Assembly (NCBI RefSeq): GCF_036884655.1
Contig: NC_088340.1
Span: 31,437,501-31,501,500, forward strand
Source of the DNA: Musa acuminata AAA Group
Taxonomy: Eukaryota; Streptophyta; Magnoliopsida; Zingiberales; Musaceae
DNA length: 64,000 nt
Reading direction: 5' to 3'
This document shows positions 1 to 11,579 of this stretch, piece after piece. The notes beneath the pieces are model-generated. The model was not told the DNA's origin. It was given only the letters and a program-made list of their open reading frames with translations, and searched no databases. The position numbers and the translations under genes are program-made. How positions within the stretch are numbered: position 1 is the stretch's first letter; each line of letters begins with the position of its first letter.

Positions 1-279
1 GTAGGCCTGGAGTTTTGAGGAGCGTCGTCGCAACCCTGCTGTGTGGATCACCGCTAGAGAGGAGGACGCTTGACCTCCTTCACCCTCTCCTGAGGATCTG
101 CAAGGAAACAGGGATATACGATCTCCCTAGGTAACACAATCTCTATACACAGTTTTGTGTTTTGCGGATTTTGCGCACCAATCTTCGCACGACGACGAAC
201 ATCATTTTGGGAATCGAGGATTTTTGTTTTCTTGTTCTTCCGCTGCGCATATGATGTCGCCCCCCATGATTTCCCAACA
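1..279 (+). repeat. 3' end of an Angela-like LTR (Ang0)
   Basis: This stretch matches the last ~280 bases of the two Ang1 LTRs (from 2463 and from 9418) nearly base for base and ends in the same CCCAACA terminus. It is the end of a 3' LTR or solo LTR whose body lies left of the window. The next five bases, CCAAC (280-284), would be its target duplication, but the partner lies outside. It interrupts the gag of the Tat host. Confidence 0.85.
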
Positions 280-1254
280 CCAACTGTCCCGTGTCAACCA
301 ATGCTTGGATGCGTTCCAACGCGAGTTGTGAAAATCGCAGAGCAAGTCCAGCGAAGGTGGCTCAGGCTGGTCCCCTTTCACTCAGGAAGTATAGGACAAG
401 CCAGTACCCCTCAACTTCAGACTGTCGACATTGGAGACATACGACGGTGGCTCCGATCCCATGGAGCATGTCTTCGCATTCTGGGCCTAGATGGCCCTCT
501 ATGGCACCTCCGATACATTGATGTGCTGGGCATTTCCAACCACTCTGAGGGGGCCGGCACGAACATGGTTCAGCTGACTACGCCAATCCTCAGTCTCATC
601 CTTCGACCAACTTGCCAGGAAGTTTGAGCAGTACTTTCTCACTAGCGCGCGACCTAGGCCTTCCATGACCACCCTACTCGCACTATCCCAGCGTGAAGAC
701 AAGTCGCTCTCTCAGTTCATGGCACGTTTTGCCATTGAGATCCGAGGGTTTCCGGACGTTCACCCCTCTCTAATCTTGTAGGCTTTTCTGATGGGTTTAA
801 AGCCTTCGAGGTTTTTCTGGTCGTTGATCGAGAAGCCGCCGGTGACCATCTCCGAAATGCTCCAATGCACCAACCAGTACGTCATCGCCAAGGCGCTGGT
901 GGCGGGGAGGTGCATAGAAGGCAAGAGGCTAAGGGCGGAACTATCTCGGGGAACGACCTCAGCAGCCTCGGCGACACCCTGTCGCGGGCTCGGTCGACAA
1001 GAGCTACCACTCCTGAGGCCCCCACCTCTCCCCCTAAATACGTCTCGCACCGAGATCTTCCTCCAAATCAAGGAGATGGGTCTCTTGCAACAACCTAGTC
1101 CTATGAAGGCCACTCACAAAGATCGGTCTAAATATTGCAGGTTCCATCGGGACTACGGTCATGACACGGAGGACTGCCATGACCTCCAGAATCAAATAGA
1201 GGCGTTGATCCGGAGAGGTCACCTCGGACGTTACCTCAAATCCCCGGAGGTGAC
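280..1254 (+). pseudogene. gag: Tat-lineage Gypsy gag, broken (Tat host)
   Basis: Reading across frames gives a Retrotrans_gag-type capsid region (a DPMEHVFAFW-like start, then RTWF, SFDQLARKFEQYF and SLSQFMARF) between about 430 and 780. A zinc-knuckle-like motif (CRFHRDYGHDTEDC) at about 1137-1180 is followed by QIEALIRRGHL, typical of plant Tat/Retand-type Gag. Several in-frame stops and at least one frame change make it non-functional. Its left end is cut by Ang0. Its right end is cut by Ang1, whose target duplication GTGAC is 1250-1254, and the element resumes at 9701. Gag would form the virus-like particle that packages element RNA. Family placement is confident; the exact lineage name is inferred. 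Confidence 0.8.
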
Positions 1255-2741
1255 TGTTAGTTATAGGTGCCCAGCAAGCCAATCATGTGAGTGATGACAC
1301 GTGTGACTTGATACATAATATTTTTGCTTATTATATTTTGGCGTATATCATTTATAATTATTGCATATGTGCATATATATATTGTGATGTTCTTGGATTT
1401 GTGCAATGGGAATCGGATCGTGATGAGATCACGATAATGAGATCGATTCACCTTTAAACACATATCCTAAATAATCCCGGTCATAGGTTACTCAAGAGGG
1501 ACATCATGATAACCAGACAGACTGGTGTGCTATATACCCGTCCATATGATGGATGCAGCTGGTCTCATAGCTGCTCGTGTAGGGACACTAGGGATACAGT
1601 ATAGGTGCTCATTGGAGAATGGGTTCACTAATTGATCCGCTTACGGAATGCTGGATGGTTGATGATGCCTTATTGTCAGACAGCGATTCCGTAGTCCTAG
1701 TGGTGTATTTGGTCCTTAGACTTGAGACACCAAGGATGTCCTGTATGAGTGCTCCACTCTTTGATACCAGACTTATAAGTTTGGCTGTCCCAGATCTAGT
1801 ACAGCTGGTCATTGGGAGTGGTAGTCAACCTTACGAGGGCTATTGAGTGTCGATAGAGGATCATCCACTCTCGGCGTCATACGAGAAATATCCCATGTGT
1901 TCTTGCTCAGACAAATCCCTGGCCAGGGTCATTCGGGTTGAGAGAGAAAGAGTTCTCCGGGAGAATCCGATTAGAGCGAGACTCGAGTAGAAACCGTATG
2001 AGTCTAATAGCACCATGCTCGATATACGGTCTTTGGGATATTAGATGGATGAGGGACTATAGGTACACGGTAACTGAGGACAGACAGGTCCAATGGATTG
2101 GATTCCCCTGTATCATCTGGGGACTACGGCGTAGTGGCCTAATACGTCCGTAGTCGATGAGTCAAGTGAATTATTACAGAGATAATAATTCACTGAGTTA
2201 GAAGGAGTTCTGACAGGTATGACTCACGACCAGCTCATATTAGGCCTAGAGGGTCACACACATATGGTAGGTATTACGATAAGTAGAGGTTCGGATATGA
2301 GATATCCGACGAAGCTCTTTATTGGATGCAGATCCAATACCCACTAGGGGAGGACCCATTAGGGTTTGACAGGGTACCTCTATAAATAGGAGGGATTCAG
2401 AGCCTCATAGGCTAGAGCCTTTGCTTGCCTTTCCTATTCTCCTCTCCCTCTCCACCTCAGAGCAGGCCTGGAGTTTTGAGGAGCATCATCGCAACCCTAC
2501 TGTGTGGATCACCGCTAGAGAGGAGGATGCTTGACCTCCTTCGCCCTCTCCTAAGGATCTGTAAGGAAACAGGGATATACGATCTCCCTAGGTAACACAA
2601 TCTACCCTATATGCAGTTTTAAGTTTCGTGGATTTTGTGCACCAATCTTCGTACGACGACAAACATCTCTTTGGGAATCGGGGATTTTGTTTTCTTGTTC
2701 TTCCGCTGCGCATATGATGTCGCCCCCAAGATTTTCCAACA
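1255..2741 (+). repeat. Ang1 5' LTR
   Basis: This LTR starts TGTTAG and ends CCAACA. It matches 8211-9695 over its whole length with scattered substitutions and small indels. A TATA box (TATAAATA, 2381-2388) lies near the 3' side, preceding a short R-U5 region. The 5' edge abuts the GTGAC duplication and the 3' edge abuts the primer site. Confidence 0.95.
2381..2388 (+). promoter_or_regulatory. TATA box of Ang1 5' LTR
   Basis: TATAAATA in the context CCTCTATAAATAGGAGGG. The same box is at 9343-9350 in the 3' LTR. It is the likely core promoter for element RNA. Confidence 0.75.
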
Positions 2742-2742
2742 G

Positions 2743-2753
2743 TGGTATCAGAG
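2743..2753 (+). other. Primer binding site of Ang1
   Basis: TGGTATCAGAG directly follows the LTR and is complementary to the 3' end of plant initiator-methionine tRNA, the usual primer of Copia reverse transcription. Confidence 0.9.
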
Positions 2754-4542
2754 TTAGATTGTTCGTGCGAATGATTGGTTTTGAACTGCGTGTATTGTGT
2801 TTAGGAAAAACTTTTGACATCAAGATCGTTGACGCAAAAGTTAGAAAGGGCAGCAACAGTTGTTGCCCTCGATCTGCGTGCGTGTAGCGCAGCCGCAAGC
2901 AGGCAGCACAGGGGTTGCGTCTGCAGCAGCCGGCCGACGGCCTGCTTGTAGCAGGCTTGCGTCCGGCGGGGCTGGCAGCCCGCAGGCAGAGGCGCCTGCG
3001 GTCGCTTCTCCCGCGGGGTGAGGCGCCGCGCCGCTGCTCCGGGGGCAAAACCCCCCCCCCACAGGGGCGGCCGCCCGGCGGGACAGCACCGCCTGCGGGC
3101 GTTGCCCCGCCGGCAGAACCGCCCGCGGAGGCGGCGGCGCTCGTGGGGGCACCCACCTGCAGCGGCAGCGCCACCAGCGGGCGTGCCGCTTGTAGGCGAG
3201 GGCAACGCCCTCGCCCCGCCAAACAGGCCGTCGCCAGCAGGGTGGCGGCGGCGGCAGCAGTAAGAGGGAATTAGGGTTTTGGGTAAAAAGATAGTTTTGC
3301 CCCTGTGAATTTAAGAAATTCCAATTTCCGTCTTTTATCCAAATTACAAAAATACCCTTAGGAATTGAGAAATTCCCTACATGTCCCTGATTTCAAAAAA
3401 TATTAATTAATTAAAAGGTTTAGTTGATTATTATTTTTATTATTATCTAGTAGTCCTACATGATGATGATTATTTATACATGTGATGTATGATATGTGAA
3501 CGGATGATTATGGACCATGTAATGTGTGTACTTGTGATTATTATTATTGGTCTACGAGCCTTCTTTATATTTCTCGTTTATTGTCGGGCCTACGTGTCTA
3601 TGATTAAGTTGTAATCACATGAGGAGGCGCAGCGGGAGCGTGGATGTGATAATGGGACCCACGGGACGGACGATCGTGATGCATGAAGATGCATCAAGAT
3701 GTCGACGGAACCGACGAGGACGAGATGAATGATCACAGGGCATGGAGATGCACCGTTGCACACATAGATCTTGATGTGAGTGATTAGGCCTACTGGCTCG
3801 GGCCTAGTCATATTAGGTTGTGGTCCATGATCATCTGGTGTGATTGCTTATACACATACTAGATATGTATATATATTTGCATGCGATGTAGATATATATT
3901 AAATATGTATATGTGTGACATGTCATATTAGGAGACCAAATCATAGAAACATCTCTCGATAATATTAAGTCGGTAAACGTGAGGCAATTAGATTGACCCA
4001 CGTGGCCTTCCATCGTTATAAGTAGGAACCGATTCCCGGTGTAGGTTGAGTTGCTCGAGTCCTTCGAGACTCACCTATATCGCGATTCGCTATCTTGCTT
4101 ACGACATAGAGATGTCACCGGTGACCTGACGGCATGGTATGCTTGGTCGAGTACCTCGAGGGTATCAAATCAGACTCATCTTGTAACGAAGGTGTTGACC
4201 ATGATGCTTGGCTGAGCATCATGGTTGGTCGAGTCCCTCGAGGCCATGGTAATTCGGAGGCCGAACAGGACGAGAATCACAAGGAGTTGTGATCAACAAG
4301 AGTTGCCTACCTTTTAGGCTTAGTGTGATTGGTTGAGTCCCTCGAGGTTACACTAAGACGCTGATTGGATCCTGATCCCCACTAGAAGTCTGCCGGAGAC
4401 TTCCGTTTCACGTGCTGAGGGTGTCGCGTGACTCGTTAGTAAAATAGTGGGAGCATATTAAGATAGAAGTCCATATCTTGATAGTTTATTTCTTGCAAAA
4501 TCTGCATGTTATTCATTTCTGCTGCATCTTTATTTTCAGAAA
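2754..4542 (+). other. Ang1 untranslated leader, with GC-rich island and hairpin repeats
   Basis: About 1.8 kb between primer site and gag with no credible gene. Bases 2880-3265 are an exceptionally GC- and CpG-rich island inside otherwise AT-rich DNA; long frames there are a composition effect. From 3270 to 4010 it is AT-rich. At about 4053, 4146, 4228 and 4331 a motif close to GGTCGAGTCCCTCGAGG recurs, each able to form a small stem. A long structured leader is usual for BARE-type elements; a packaging or translation role is inferred. Confidence 0.7.
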
Positions 4543-5345
4543 ATGTCGCTTTCAAATCCCTTACGTGGCATACTTGATGTCAACCGCCTCACTGGTCCAA
4601 ATTATACGGATTGACTCCGTAACTTGAGAATTGTTCTCACAGTGGAGAAAATCGTGTATGTCCTTGATACAGTGATGCCTACGCCCGAAGAAGGGGCAAG
4701 CGAGGATGAGATCGCTCGCTATGTGAAGTACATTGATGACTCCACTCTTGCTCAGTGCTATATGTTGGGCTCTATGACTCCTGAGTTACTGAGACAACAT
4801 GAAAAAGATGGATGCCAGATCCATTCTCCTACATGTCCGTAAATTGTTTGAGGAACAGGGAAGGACTCAGCGATATGAGATATCCAAGAGCCTCTTCCGC
4901 GCTAGGATAATTGAGGGGACACCGGTTCAGAACCATGTCCTAAAGATGATTGAGTGGATAGAGAAACTCATAGGTCTAGGAATGGTCCTAGAGGATAACT
5001 TGTGTGTGGACATTGTGATTCAGTCCCTACCAGATTCCTTTTCACAGTTCATAATGAATTTTAATATGAACAAGCTTGAGGTGACTCTCCCGGAGCTCCT
5101 TAATATGTTGAGGGAGGCAGAGAGTACTATTAAGAAAGAGAAGCCAGTTCTCTACACTGGTGAAACCATAAAGAAAAGGAAAGCAGAAAGGTCCCCTAAG
5201 AAGGGAAAGGGCAAGGGCAGACCAGGTAAAGCAAAGGTTGCTAAGAAAGACCCAGCAAAGGACAAAGGCCAGTGCTTCCACTATGGTAAAGATGGGCACT
5301 AGAAGAGGAACTACAAAGAGTACATTGCAGAAAGGGCGAAATAGA
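4543..5345 (+). pseudogene. gag: Ang1 gag (Copia type), broken
   Basis: The ATG at 4543 follows the leader and begins MSLSNPLRGILDVNRLTGPN, a typical Copia Gag start. A TGA replaces an expected Trp near 4613. A frame change near 4800-4840 joins the first part (IVLTVEKIVYVLDT) to the second ([19 protein letters not shown], then [16 protein letters not shown]). A Lys-rich basic stretch precedes the zinc knuckle at about 5273-5320. There the second and last Cys of the CCHC box are Tyr, and a stop replaces Trp after GKDGH. These changes are consistent with G-to-A decay. Gag would assemble the particle; this copy cannot. Confidence 0.88.
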
Positions 5346-5369
5346 AGCTTGGAGAAGCTTCAGGTACAT

Positions 5370-6300
5370 TCATGATCAATCTCCAATTGTCAGATTTTTG
5401 TGATAGTGCATTGGTATTGGATACCAGTATTGCTTATCACATCTACAATTTATTGTAAATTCTAGCAAAGCCGAGGGGAGATTGACGAGAGGAATATTGC
5501 ATAAAGGTTTGTTTATGCAAGACACTACACATATCATGAATGTAAGTGTCTAAGAGGAAACGAGATGAGGTGAACAGTGCATACCTATGGCATTGTAGGC
5601 TAGGTCATATCTATGAAAGAAGGATTCAAAAGTTGCTAAATGATGGATATCTAGATCCATTCGACCATGTGTCATATGCAACTTGTAAGCCTTGCATTCG
5701 TGGAAAACTGACCAACTCTCTATTTAGTGGAACTGGAGAGAGAGCCACTGAGCTGTTGGAACTCATACATAGTGATGTATGTGGACCCATATCAACTCAT
5801 GCCATTGGTGGTTACTCCTACTTCATTACCTTTACTGATGATTTCTCAAGGTATGGATATGTGTACTTAATGAAGTACAAGTCCGAGGCCTTTGAGAAAT
5901 TCAGAGAGTATAAGAATGAGGTGGAGAACCAGACTGGAAAGAGTATCAAAACTCTTCGATCAAATCGAGGAGGTGAGTACTTAAGTACAGAGTTTACTCA
6001 GTTCCTCAAGGACCATGAGATATTATCCCAATGGACACCTCCTTATACACCTCAGCTCAATGGTGTCTCTGGAAGGAGGAATCGTACGCTATTAGACATG
6101 GTACGGTCCATGATGAGTTTCGCTGACCTACCCATTTTATTCTAGGGATATGCCCTAGAGACCGCAGCTTACCTTCTGAACATAGTTCCAACTAAGTCGA
6201 TAGTGTCTACACCATATGAGGTATGGAAAGGGAAGAAGCCTGATCTTAAGGTTGTTAAGATTTGGGGCTGCCCTGCCCACGTTAAAAGACACAACCCCGA
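5370..6300 (+). pseudogene. pol: Ang1 protease remnant and integrase, active site lost
   Basis: A short protease remnant (LVLDTSIAYHI, for the usual DTGS-type motif) at about 5400-5450 is followed by shortened sequence and stops. Integrase reads openly from 5546 to 6145. The zinc-binding HHCC is present at residues H16, H21, C47 and C50 of that frame. The first catalytic Asp is D77 (HSDVCG). The second catalytic position is Asn140 instead of Asp (RSNRGGEY) and the third is Gly176 instead of Glu (GVSGRRNR). Spacing between them is still 35 residues, so these are the true active-site positions and two of three are lost. A stop follows at 6143-6145, then the frame continues (ETAAYLLN, TPYEVWKGKKPDL). 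Confidence 0.88.
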
Positions 6301-7328
6301 TAAGTTAGAATCAAGAACAGAGCGATGCAAATTTGTGGGATACCCCAAGGAAACTTGTGGGTATTATTTCTATCATCTCGAGGACCAAAAGATTTTTGTA
6401 GCTAAGAGAACAGTGTTCCTTGAGAAGGAATATATTCTTGGCGGAGATAGTGGGAGAATGATAGAGTTGAGCGAGGTTAGAGAACCAAGCTCAAGCACCA
6501 CTCTACAGCCCGAGTCTGTTCAGGTACCTAATACACAAGTTTCAACTTTATGTAGGTCTGATAGAGTATCTCATCCTCCTAAGAGATATGTGGGACATAT
6601 TAGAGGAGAGGATGTTGAGGATATTGATCCTCAGACCTACGAGGAGGCTATTATGAGTATAGACTCCGGGAAGTGGCAAGAAGCCATGAATTCTGAGATG
6701 GATTCTATGTACCCCAATAAGGTTTGGAACCTAGTTGATGCGCCCGAAGGTATTGTACCCATCGGTTGCAAGTGGATCTTTAAGAAAAAGATTGGAGTAG
6801 ATGGAAAGGTAGAGACCTATAAAGCAAGGCTAGTGGCTAAGGGGTATCATCAAAGGCAAGGTGTTGATTACGACGAAACCTTCTCACCCGCAGCAATACT
6901 AAAATCCATCAGAATTCTATTGGCTATTGCAGCACACTATGATTATGAGATCTGGTAGATGGATGTGAAAATCGTATTTCTCAATGAGAACCTCAAGGAG
7001 GAGGTGTATATGATGCAACATGAGGGATTCGTGTCCAAGAACTGCCCAGATAAGGTGTGTAGGTTGCTTAGATCCATTTATGGACTAAAGCAAGCTTCCC
7101 GAAGTTAGAACATAAGATTTGATGAGGCAATAAGATCTTATGACTTCATTAAGAACGAAGATGAGCCTTGTGTGTACAAGAAGGTAAGTGGGAGCGTTAT
7201 CACCTTTTTTTGTGTTATATGTGGATGACATCCTGATAATTGGGAATGACGTAGGAATGCTATCCATAGTAAAGGCTTGGTTATCTAGACACTTCTCCAT
7301 GTAGGACTTAGGGGAAGCATCCTATATC
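6301..7328 (+). pseudogene. pol: Ang1 reverse transcriptase, broken
   Basis: The integrase tail runs into RT. Recognisable blocks are [36 protein letters not shown] and YGLKQASR. A TAG near 6956 replaces a codon just before MDVK. The catalytic YVDDIL is encoded at about 7216-7234, but an upstream insertion in a T run (about 7205) puts it out of frame with the preceding blocks. Further stops follow. The function would be copying element RNA into cDNA in the particle; this copy is dead. Confidence 0.88.
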
Positions 7329-8190
7329 TTGGGGATTCGAATCTATAGAGATAGATTCAAAAGGATGCTTGGCTTGTCCCAGTCCAGGTACATAGAAACC
7401 ATTGTCAAAAGGTTTGGCATGGAAAATTCCAAGAGAGGTCTCATACCGATGAGACATGGGATATCGCTTTCTACGAGTATGTCCCCAAAGACTCCAGAAG
7501 AAAGGACGAACATGAATATGATACCTTATGCCTCAGCAATAGGGTCTATCATGTATGCCATGCTATGTACTAGGCCTGATATAGCGCATGCTCTGAGTGT
7601 CACGAGCAGGTATCAGGCGGATCCAGGCTTGGAGCATTGGAAAGCAGTAAAGTATATCCTTAAGTACTTGAGAAGGACTAAGGATCTTTTACTAGTATAT
7701 GGAGGTAATAGCCTTAAGGTTGAAGGCTACACTGACTCAAGTTTTCAGTCTGATGTCGATGATAGCAAGTCAAATTCAGGGTATATGTACACCTTAAATG
7801 AAGGAGCAGTGTGCTGGAAGAGTTCCAAGCAAGATACTACTACTGACTCGACCACAGAGGCGAAGTACATTGCTGCATCAGATGCAGCAAAGGAGGGAGT
7901 CTGGGTGAAGAAGTTCATCACAGATTTGGGAGTCGTGCCGAGTAGCGAGGAGCCGACTTCCTTATATTGCGATAACTATGGGGCGATTACTCAAATAAGG
8001 GAACCCAGGTCTCATCAGAAGTGTTCTAAGGAGGTTCCAGCTTATCAGATAGATCGTAACCCGAGGAGATGTAGCAGTGGAAAGAGTTCCATCCGAAGAT
8101 AACATTGCAAATCCACTGACAAAGCCGTTGTCTCATTTTGTCTTTGAGCGTCATAAGGGTCTGATCGGGATCAGACACATAGGTGATTGG
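7329..8190 (+). pseudogene. pol: Ang1 RNase H, broken near the C-terminus
   Basis: The longest open part of Ang1 pol (7329-8102). It shows the Copia connection and RNase H blocks: TRPDIAHALSVTSRYQ, LKYLRRTKD, EGYTDSSFQSD, CWKSSKQD, DSTTEAKYIAAS and LYCDNYGAI. A deletion or frame change near 8010-8040 (after EPRSHQK) scrambles the end, although the final ADPLTKPL-type block is still readable at about 8105-8130. RNase H would degrade the RNA template during cDNA synthesis. The motifs are what places the element in the Angela/BARE group. Confidence 0.88.
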
Positions 8191-8199
8191 CTTTATGTC

Positions 8200-8210
8200 A
8201 AGTGGGAGAT
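8200..8210 (+). other. Polypurine tract of Ang1
   Basis: AAGTGGGAGAT immediately precedes the 3' LTR and is the expected plus-strand primer site. Confidence 0.85.
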
Positions 8211-9695
8211 TGCTAGTCATAGGTGCCCAGCAAGCCAATCATGTGAGTGATGGCACGTATGACTTGATACATAATATTTTTGCTTATTATATTTTGGCAT
8301 ATATCACTTTATAACTATTGCATATGTGCATATATATATTGTGATGTCCTTGGATTTGTGCAATGGGAATCGGATCGTGATGAGATCACGATAATGAGAT
8401 CGATTCACCTTTAAACACATATCCTAAATAATCCCGGTCATAGGTTACTCGAGAGGGACATCGTGATAACCGGACAGACTGGTGTGCTGTATACCCGTCC
8501 ATATGATGGATGCAGCTGGTCTCATAGCTACTCGTGTAGGGACACTAGGGATACAGTACAGGTGCTCATTGGAGAATGAGTTCACTGATTGATCCGCTTA
8601 CGGAATGTTGGATGGTTGATGATGCCTTATTGTCAGACAGCGATTCCGTAGTCCTAGTGGTGTATTTGGTCCTTAGACTTGAGACACCAAGGATGTCCTA
8701 TATGAGTGCTCCACTCTTTGATACCAGACTTATAGGTTTGGCTGTCCCAGATCTAGTACAACTGGTCATTGGGAGTGGTAGTCAACCTTACGAGGGCTAT
8801 TGAGTATCGATAGAGGATCATTCACTCTCGGCATCATGAGAGAAATATCCCATGTGTTCTTGCTCAGACAAATCCCTGGCCAGGGTCATTCGGGTTGAGA
8901 GAGAAAGAGTTCTCCGGGAGAATCCGATTAGAGCGAGACTCGAGTAGAAAACGTATGAGTCTGACAGCACCATGCTCGATATATAGTCTCTGGGATATTA
9001 GATGGATGAGGGACTATAGGTACACGGTAACTGAGGACAGACAGGTCCAATGGATTGAATTCCCCTGTATCGTCTGGGGACTACGGCGTAGTGGCCTAGT
9101 ACGTCCGTAGTCGATGAGTCAAGTGAATTATTACAGAGATAATAATTCACTGAGTTAGAAGGAGTTCTGATAGGTATGACTCACGGCCAGCTCGATATTG
9201 GGCCTAGAGGGTCACACACATATGGTAAGTATTGCGATGAGTAGAGGTTCGGATATGAGATATCCGACGGAGCCCTTTTCTTATTGGATGCAGATCCAAT
9301 ACCCACTAGGGGAGGACCCATTAGGGTTTGACAGGGTACTTCTATAAATAGGAGGGATTCAATGCCTCAAGCCTTTGCTTGCCTTTCCTATTCTCCTCTC
9401 CCTCTCCACCTCAGAGCAGGCCTGGAGTTTTGAGGAGCGTCGTCGTAACCCTGTTGTGTGGATCACTGCTAGAGAGGAGGACGCTTGACCTCCTTCACCC
9501 TCTCCTAAGGATCTGTAAGGAAATAGGGATATACGATCTCCCTAGGTAACACAATATACTCTATATGCAGTTTTAAGTTTCGCGGATTTTGCGCACCAAT
9601 CTTCGCACGACGACGAACATCTCTTTGGGAATCGGGGATTTTGTTTTCTTGTTCTTCCGCTGCGCATATGATGTCACCCCCAAGATTTCCCAACA
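8211..9695 (+). repeat. Ang1 3' LTR
   Basis: Starts TGCTAG and ends CCCAACA; nearly identical to 1255-2741. Its TATA box is at 9343-9350. It is followed by the second GTGAC duplication (9696-9700) and then by Tat-host protease sequence. Confidence 0.95.
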
Positions 9696-9700
9696 GTGAC

Positions 9701-10290
9701 TCCATGCCTTAGGGGACCCGTGGAGAGACAAATTGACATCATCTCTGGGGGACCAACGACCGGTGGCAGCAGCTCTGCGGCGAGAAAGGCCTACGCTCGC
9801 AGCATGGTCGAGAAACATCCCCGGCCCGAGCTTGAGCCTGAAATCACCTTCCGGGCTAGGGAGGCCTAGCGCTCCAACCATGATGATGCTATGGTGATAT
9901 CCATCCAGATCGCCAACACCCGAGTTAAGAGGGTGATGGTTGACACCGGGAGCTCCACCGACGTTTTTTACTTCGACGCCTTCAAGAAACTCGGGTTGAC
10001 CAAGGGAGACCTTACCCCTATGACATCAGCCCTCACAAGATTCATAGGGGATTCCATCTCCCTGCTCGGGACTACGGTCCTCCCCGTCACCATTGGGGAG
10101 GAGCCAAGTGGCCAAGATGATAATGAACACCTTCATGGTAGTTGATCTGCCCTTGGCCTACAACGTCATCCTCGGCCGCCCAACGCTCAACAAGATAAAT
10201 GCGGTGGTTTCCACCTACCACGGGACTATCAAATTTTCGATCTCGGTAGGGATCGGGGAGGCTTGAAGTGACCCAAGGGAGTCAAGGCGA
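9701..10290 (+). pseudogene. pol: Tat host protease region
   Basis: After the Ang1 target duplication the Tat element resumes with ISGGPTTGG and ARKAYARS, then EITFRARE, the conserved spacer of Tat gag-pol. The aspartic protease follows, with its DTGSS active-site motif at about 9943-9957 (MVDTGSSTDVFY) and a downstream LGTTVLPVTIG strand. A TAG at about 9868 and a frame change near 10100-10145 break it; YNVILGRPTLN is readable after that in another frame. Protease would cut the polyprotein. Confidence 0.82.
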
Positions 10291-11570
10291 TGCTACCTCA
10301 TTGCGGTTACTCTCCTAGGAAAGCTGTGCCCAACTCTGGTTCCCGATCCACGTGAAGAACCCATACCGCAAGTACCCCTAGAGCCTCCCGAGCCACTCAT
10401 CAAGGTACCCCTAAAGAGGAGCCAACTCGATCGGATCATCAAGGTCGGAACCACTCTCCCTAAAGCGGACCAGCTCCACCTCGTCGATTTCCTGAGGAAG
10501 AACGCCGACATGTTCGCATGGTCCCACGAGGAGATGCCCGAGATCGATCCAGAAGTGGCCCGACACCGGCTCAACATCGACCCCGAGGCATGGCCGGTGA
10601 GACAAAGACCAAGGAGGTTCGCCCCCGACCGATAGAAGGCGATAGGGGATGAGGTCGATTGCCTTATAAAGGTCGGATTCATTACTGAGGTTAAATACCC
10701 CTGGTGGCTATCGAATGTAGTCCTCGTTAAAAAAACCTAATGGAAGTTGGAGGATGTGTGTTGATTACACCGATCTCAACCGGGCATGCCCTAAGGACCG
10801 CTATCCGCTCCTCAGGATAGACCAGTTAGTCAATGCCACCGCCGGCCATGAATGCCTTACATTCATGGATGCATTCTCGGGCCACAACCAAATCCGGATG
10901 GCAACCCAAGACCAAGAAGACACTGCCTTCGTCACCAATCGAGGGGCGTATTGTTACAAGGTGATGCCCTTCGGCCTAAAGAACGCTGGGGCGACTTACC
11001 AAAGGTTGGTTGACAAACTTTTCAAGCACCAGCTCGGGAGGAATATGGAGGTGTATGTAGACGACATGATCGTAAAGAGCAAGGTTGCAAGAACACACCT
11101 AGTAGACCTAGAGGAAACGTTCCAAATGCTCAGGCAGTTCAACATGCGTTTGAACCCTGCGAAGTGCGTCATCGGAGTCAACTTGGGGAGGTTCCTCGGC
11201 TTTGTCATTCACCAGTGAGGGATATACGCTAGCCCAGAAAAGGTATGAGCCGTTACCGAGATGTGTTCCTCCCGCTCGGCCAAAGAGGTGCAGTGACTTG
11301 CTAGGAGGTTGGCAGCGCTCAGCAGGTTCGTGTTGCGTTTAGGCGACAAGTGCCTCCCCTTCTTCCGGGCTCTATGACGGGCCAACAACTTTACATGGAC
11401 CTCAGAGTGCGAGGAAGCCTTCGAAAAGTTAAAGGCATGCCTCGCTCGCTTGCCCCGACTCTCCTCGCCCGAGCCGGGCGAAACCCTCGGTCTCTATTTG
11501 GCGGCCTTAACACAAGCCATTAGCTTGGTGTTAGTTCGGGAAATACCACTAGCATAGCTACCCATATCTT
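10291..11570 (+). pseudogene. pol: Tat host reverse transcriptase and start of RNase H
   Basis: The N-terminal RT block (DMFAWSHEEMPEIDP, HRLNIDPEAWPVRQ) lies in 10490-10620 and WWLSNVVLVKK at about 10705-10735, with stops between. The core reads openly at 10754-11218: CVDYTDLNRACPKD, FMDAFSGHNQI, YCYKVMPFGLKNAGATYQ, then the intact catalytic YVDDM, and the block ending FLGFVIH. Beyond it SECEEAFEKLKACL and SPEPGETLGLYLA mark the start of the RNase H region to about 11570, where the sequence jumps. CPKD and FMDAFSG are typical of Tat/Athila-type RT. Confidence 0.85.
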
Positions 11571-11579
11571 GGCACATAA

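Larger units (their letters stand above)
1255..9695 (+). mobile_element. Complete Angela/BARE-like Ty1/Copia retrotransposon (Ang1)
   Basis: This is a full-length element with two ~1.49-kb LTRs, an initiator-Met tRNA primer site, gag, protease-integrase-RT-RNase H in Copia order, and a polypurine tract. It is flanked by perfect 5-bp duplications GTGAC (1250-1254 and 9696-9700). The RNase H region (KSSKQD, DSTTEAKYIAAS, HWKAVKYILKYLRRTKD) and the long LTRs match the Angela/BARE-1 group. All coding regions carry stops or frameshifts, so it is not autonomous. It sits inside the gag-pol of the Tat host. Confidence 0.95.

Noticed and set aside
2602..3274. Overlapping long open frames on both strands in the GC-rich leader island
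   Set aside because: Gly/Arg/Ala/Pro-rich translations in all frames with no recognisable domain; explained by GC content.
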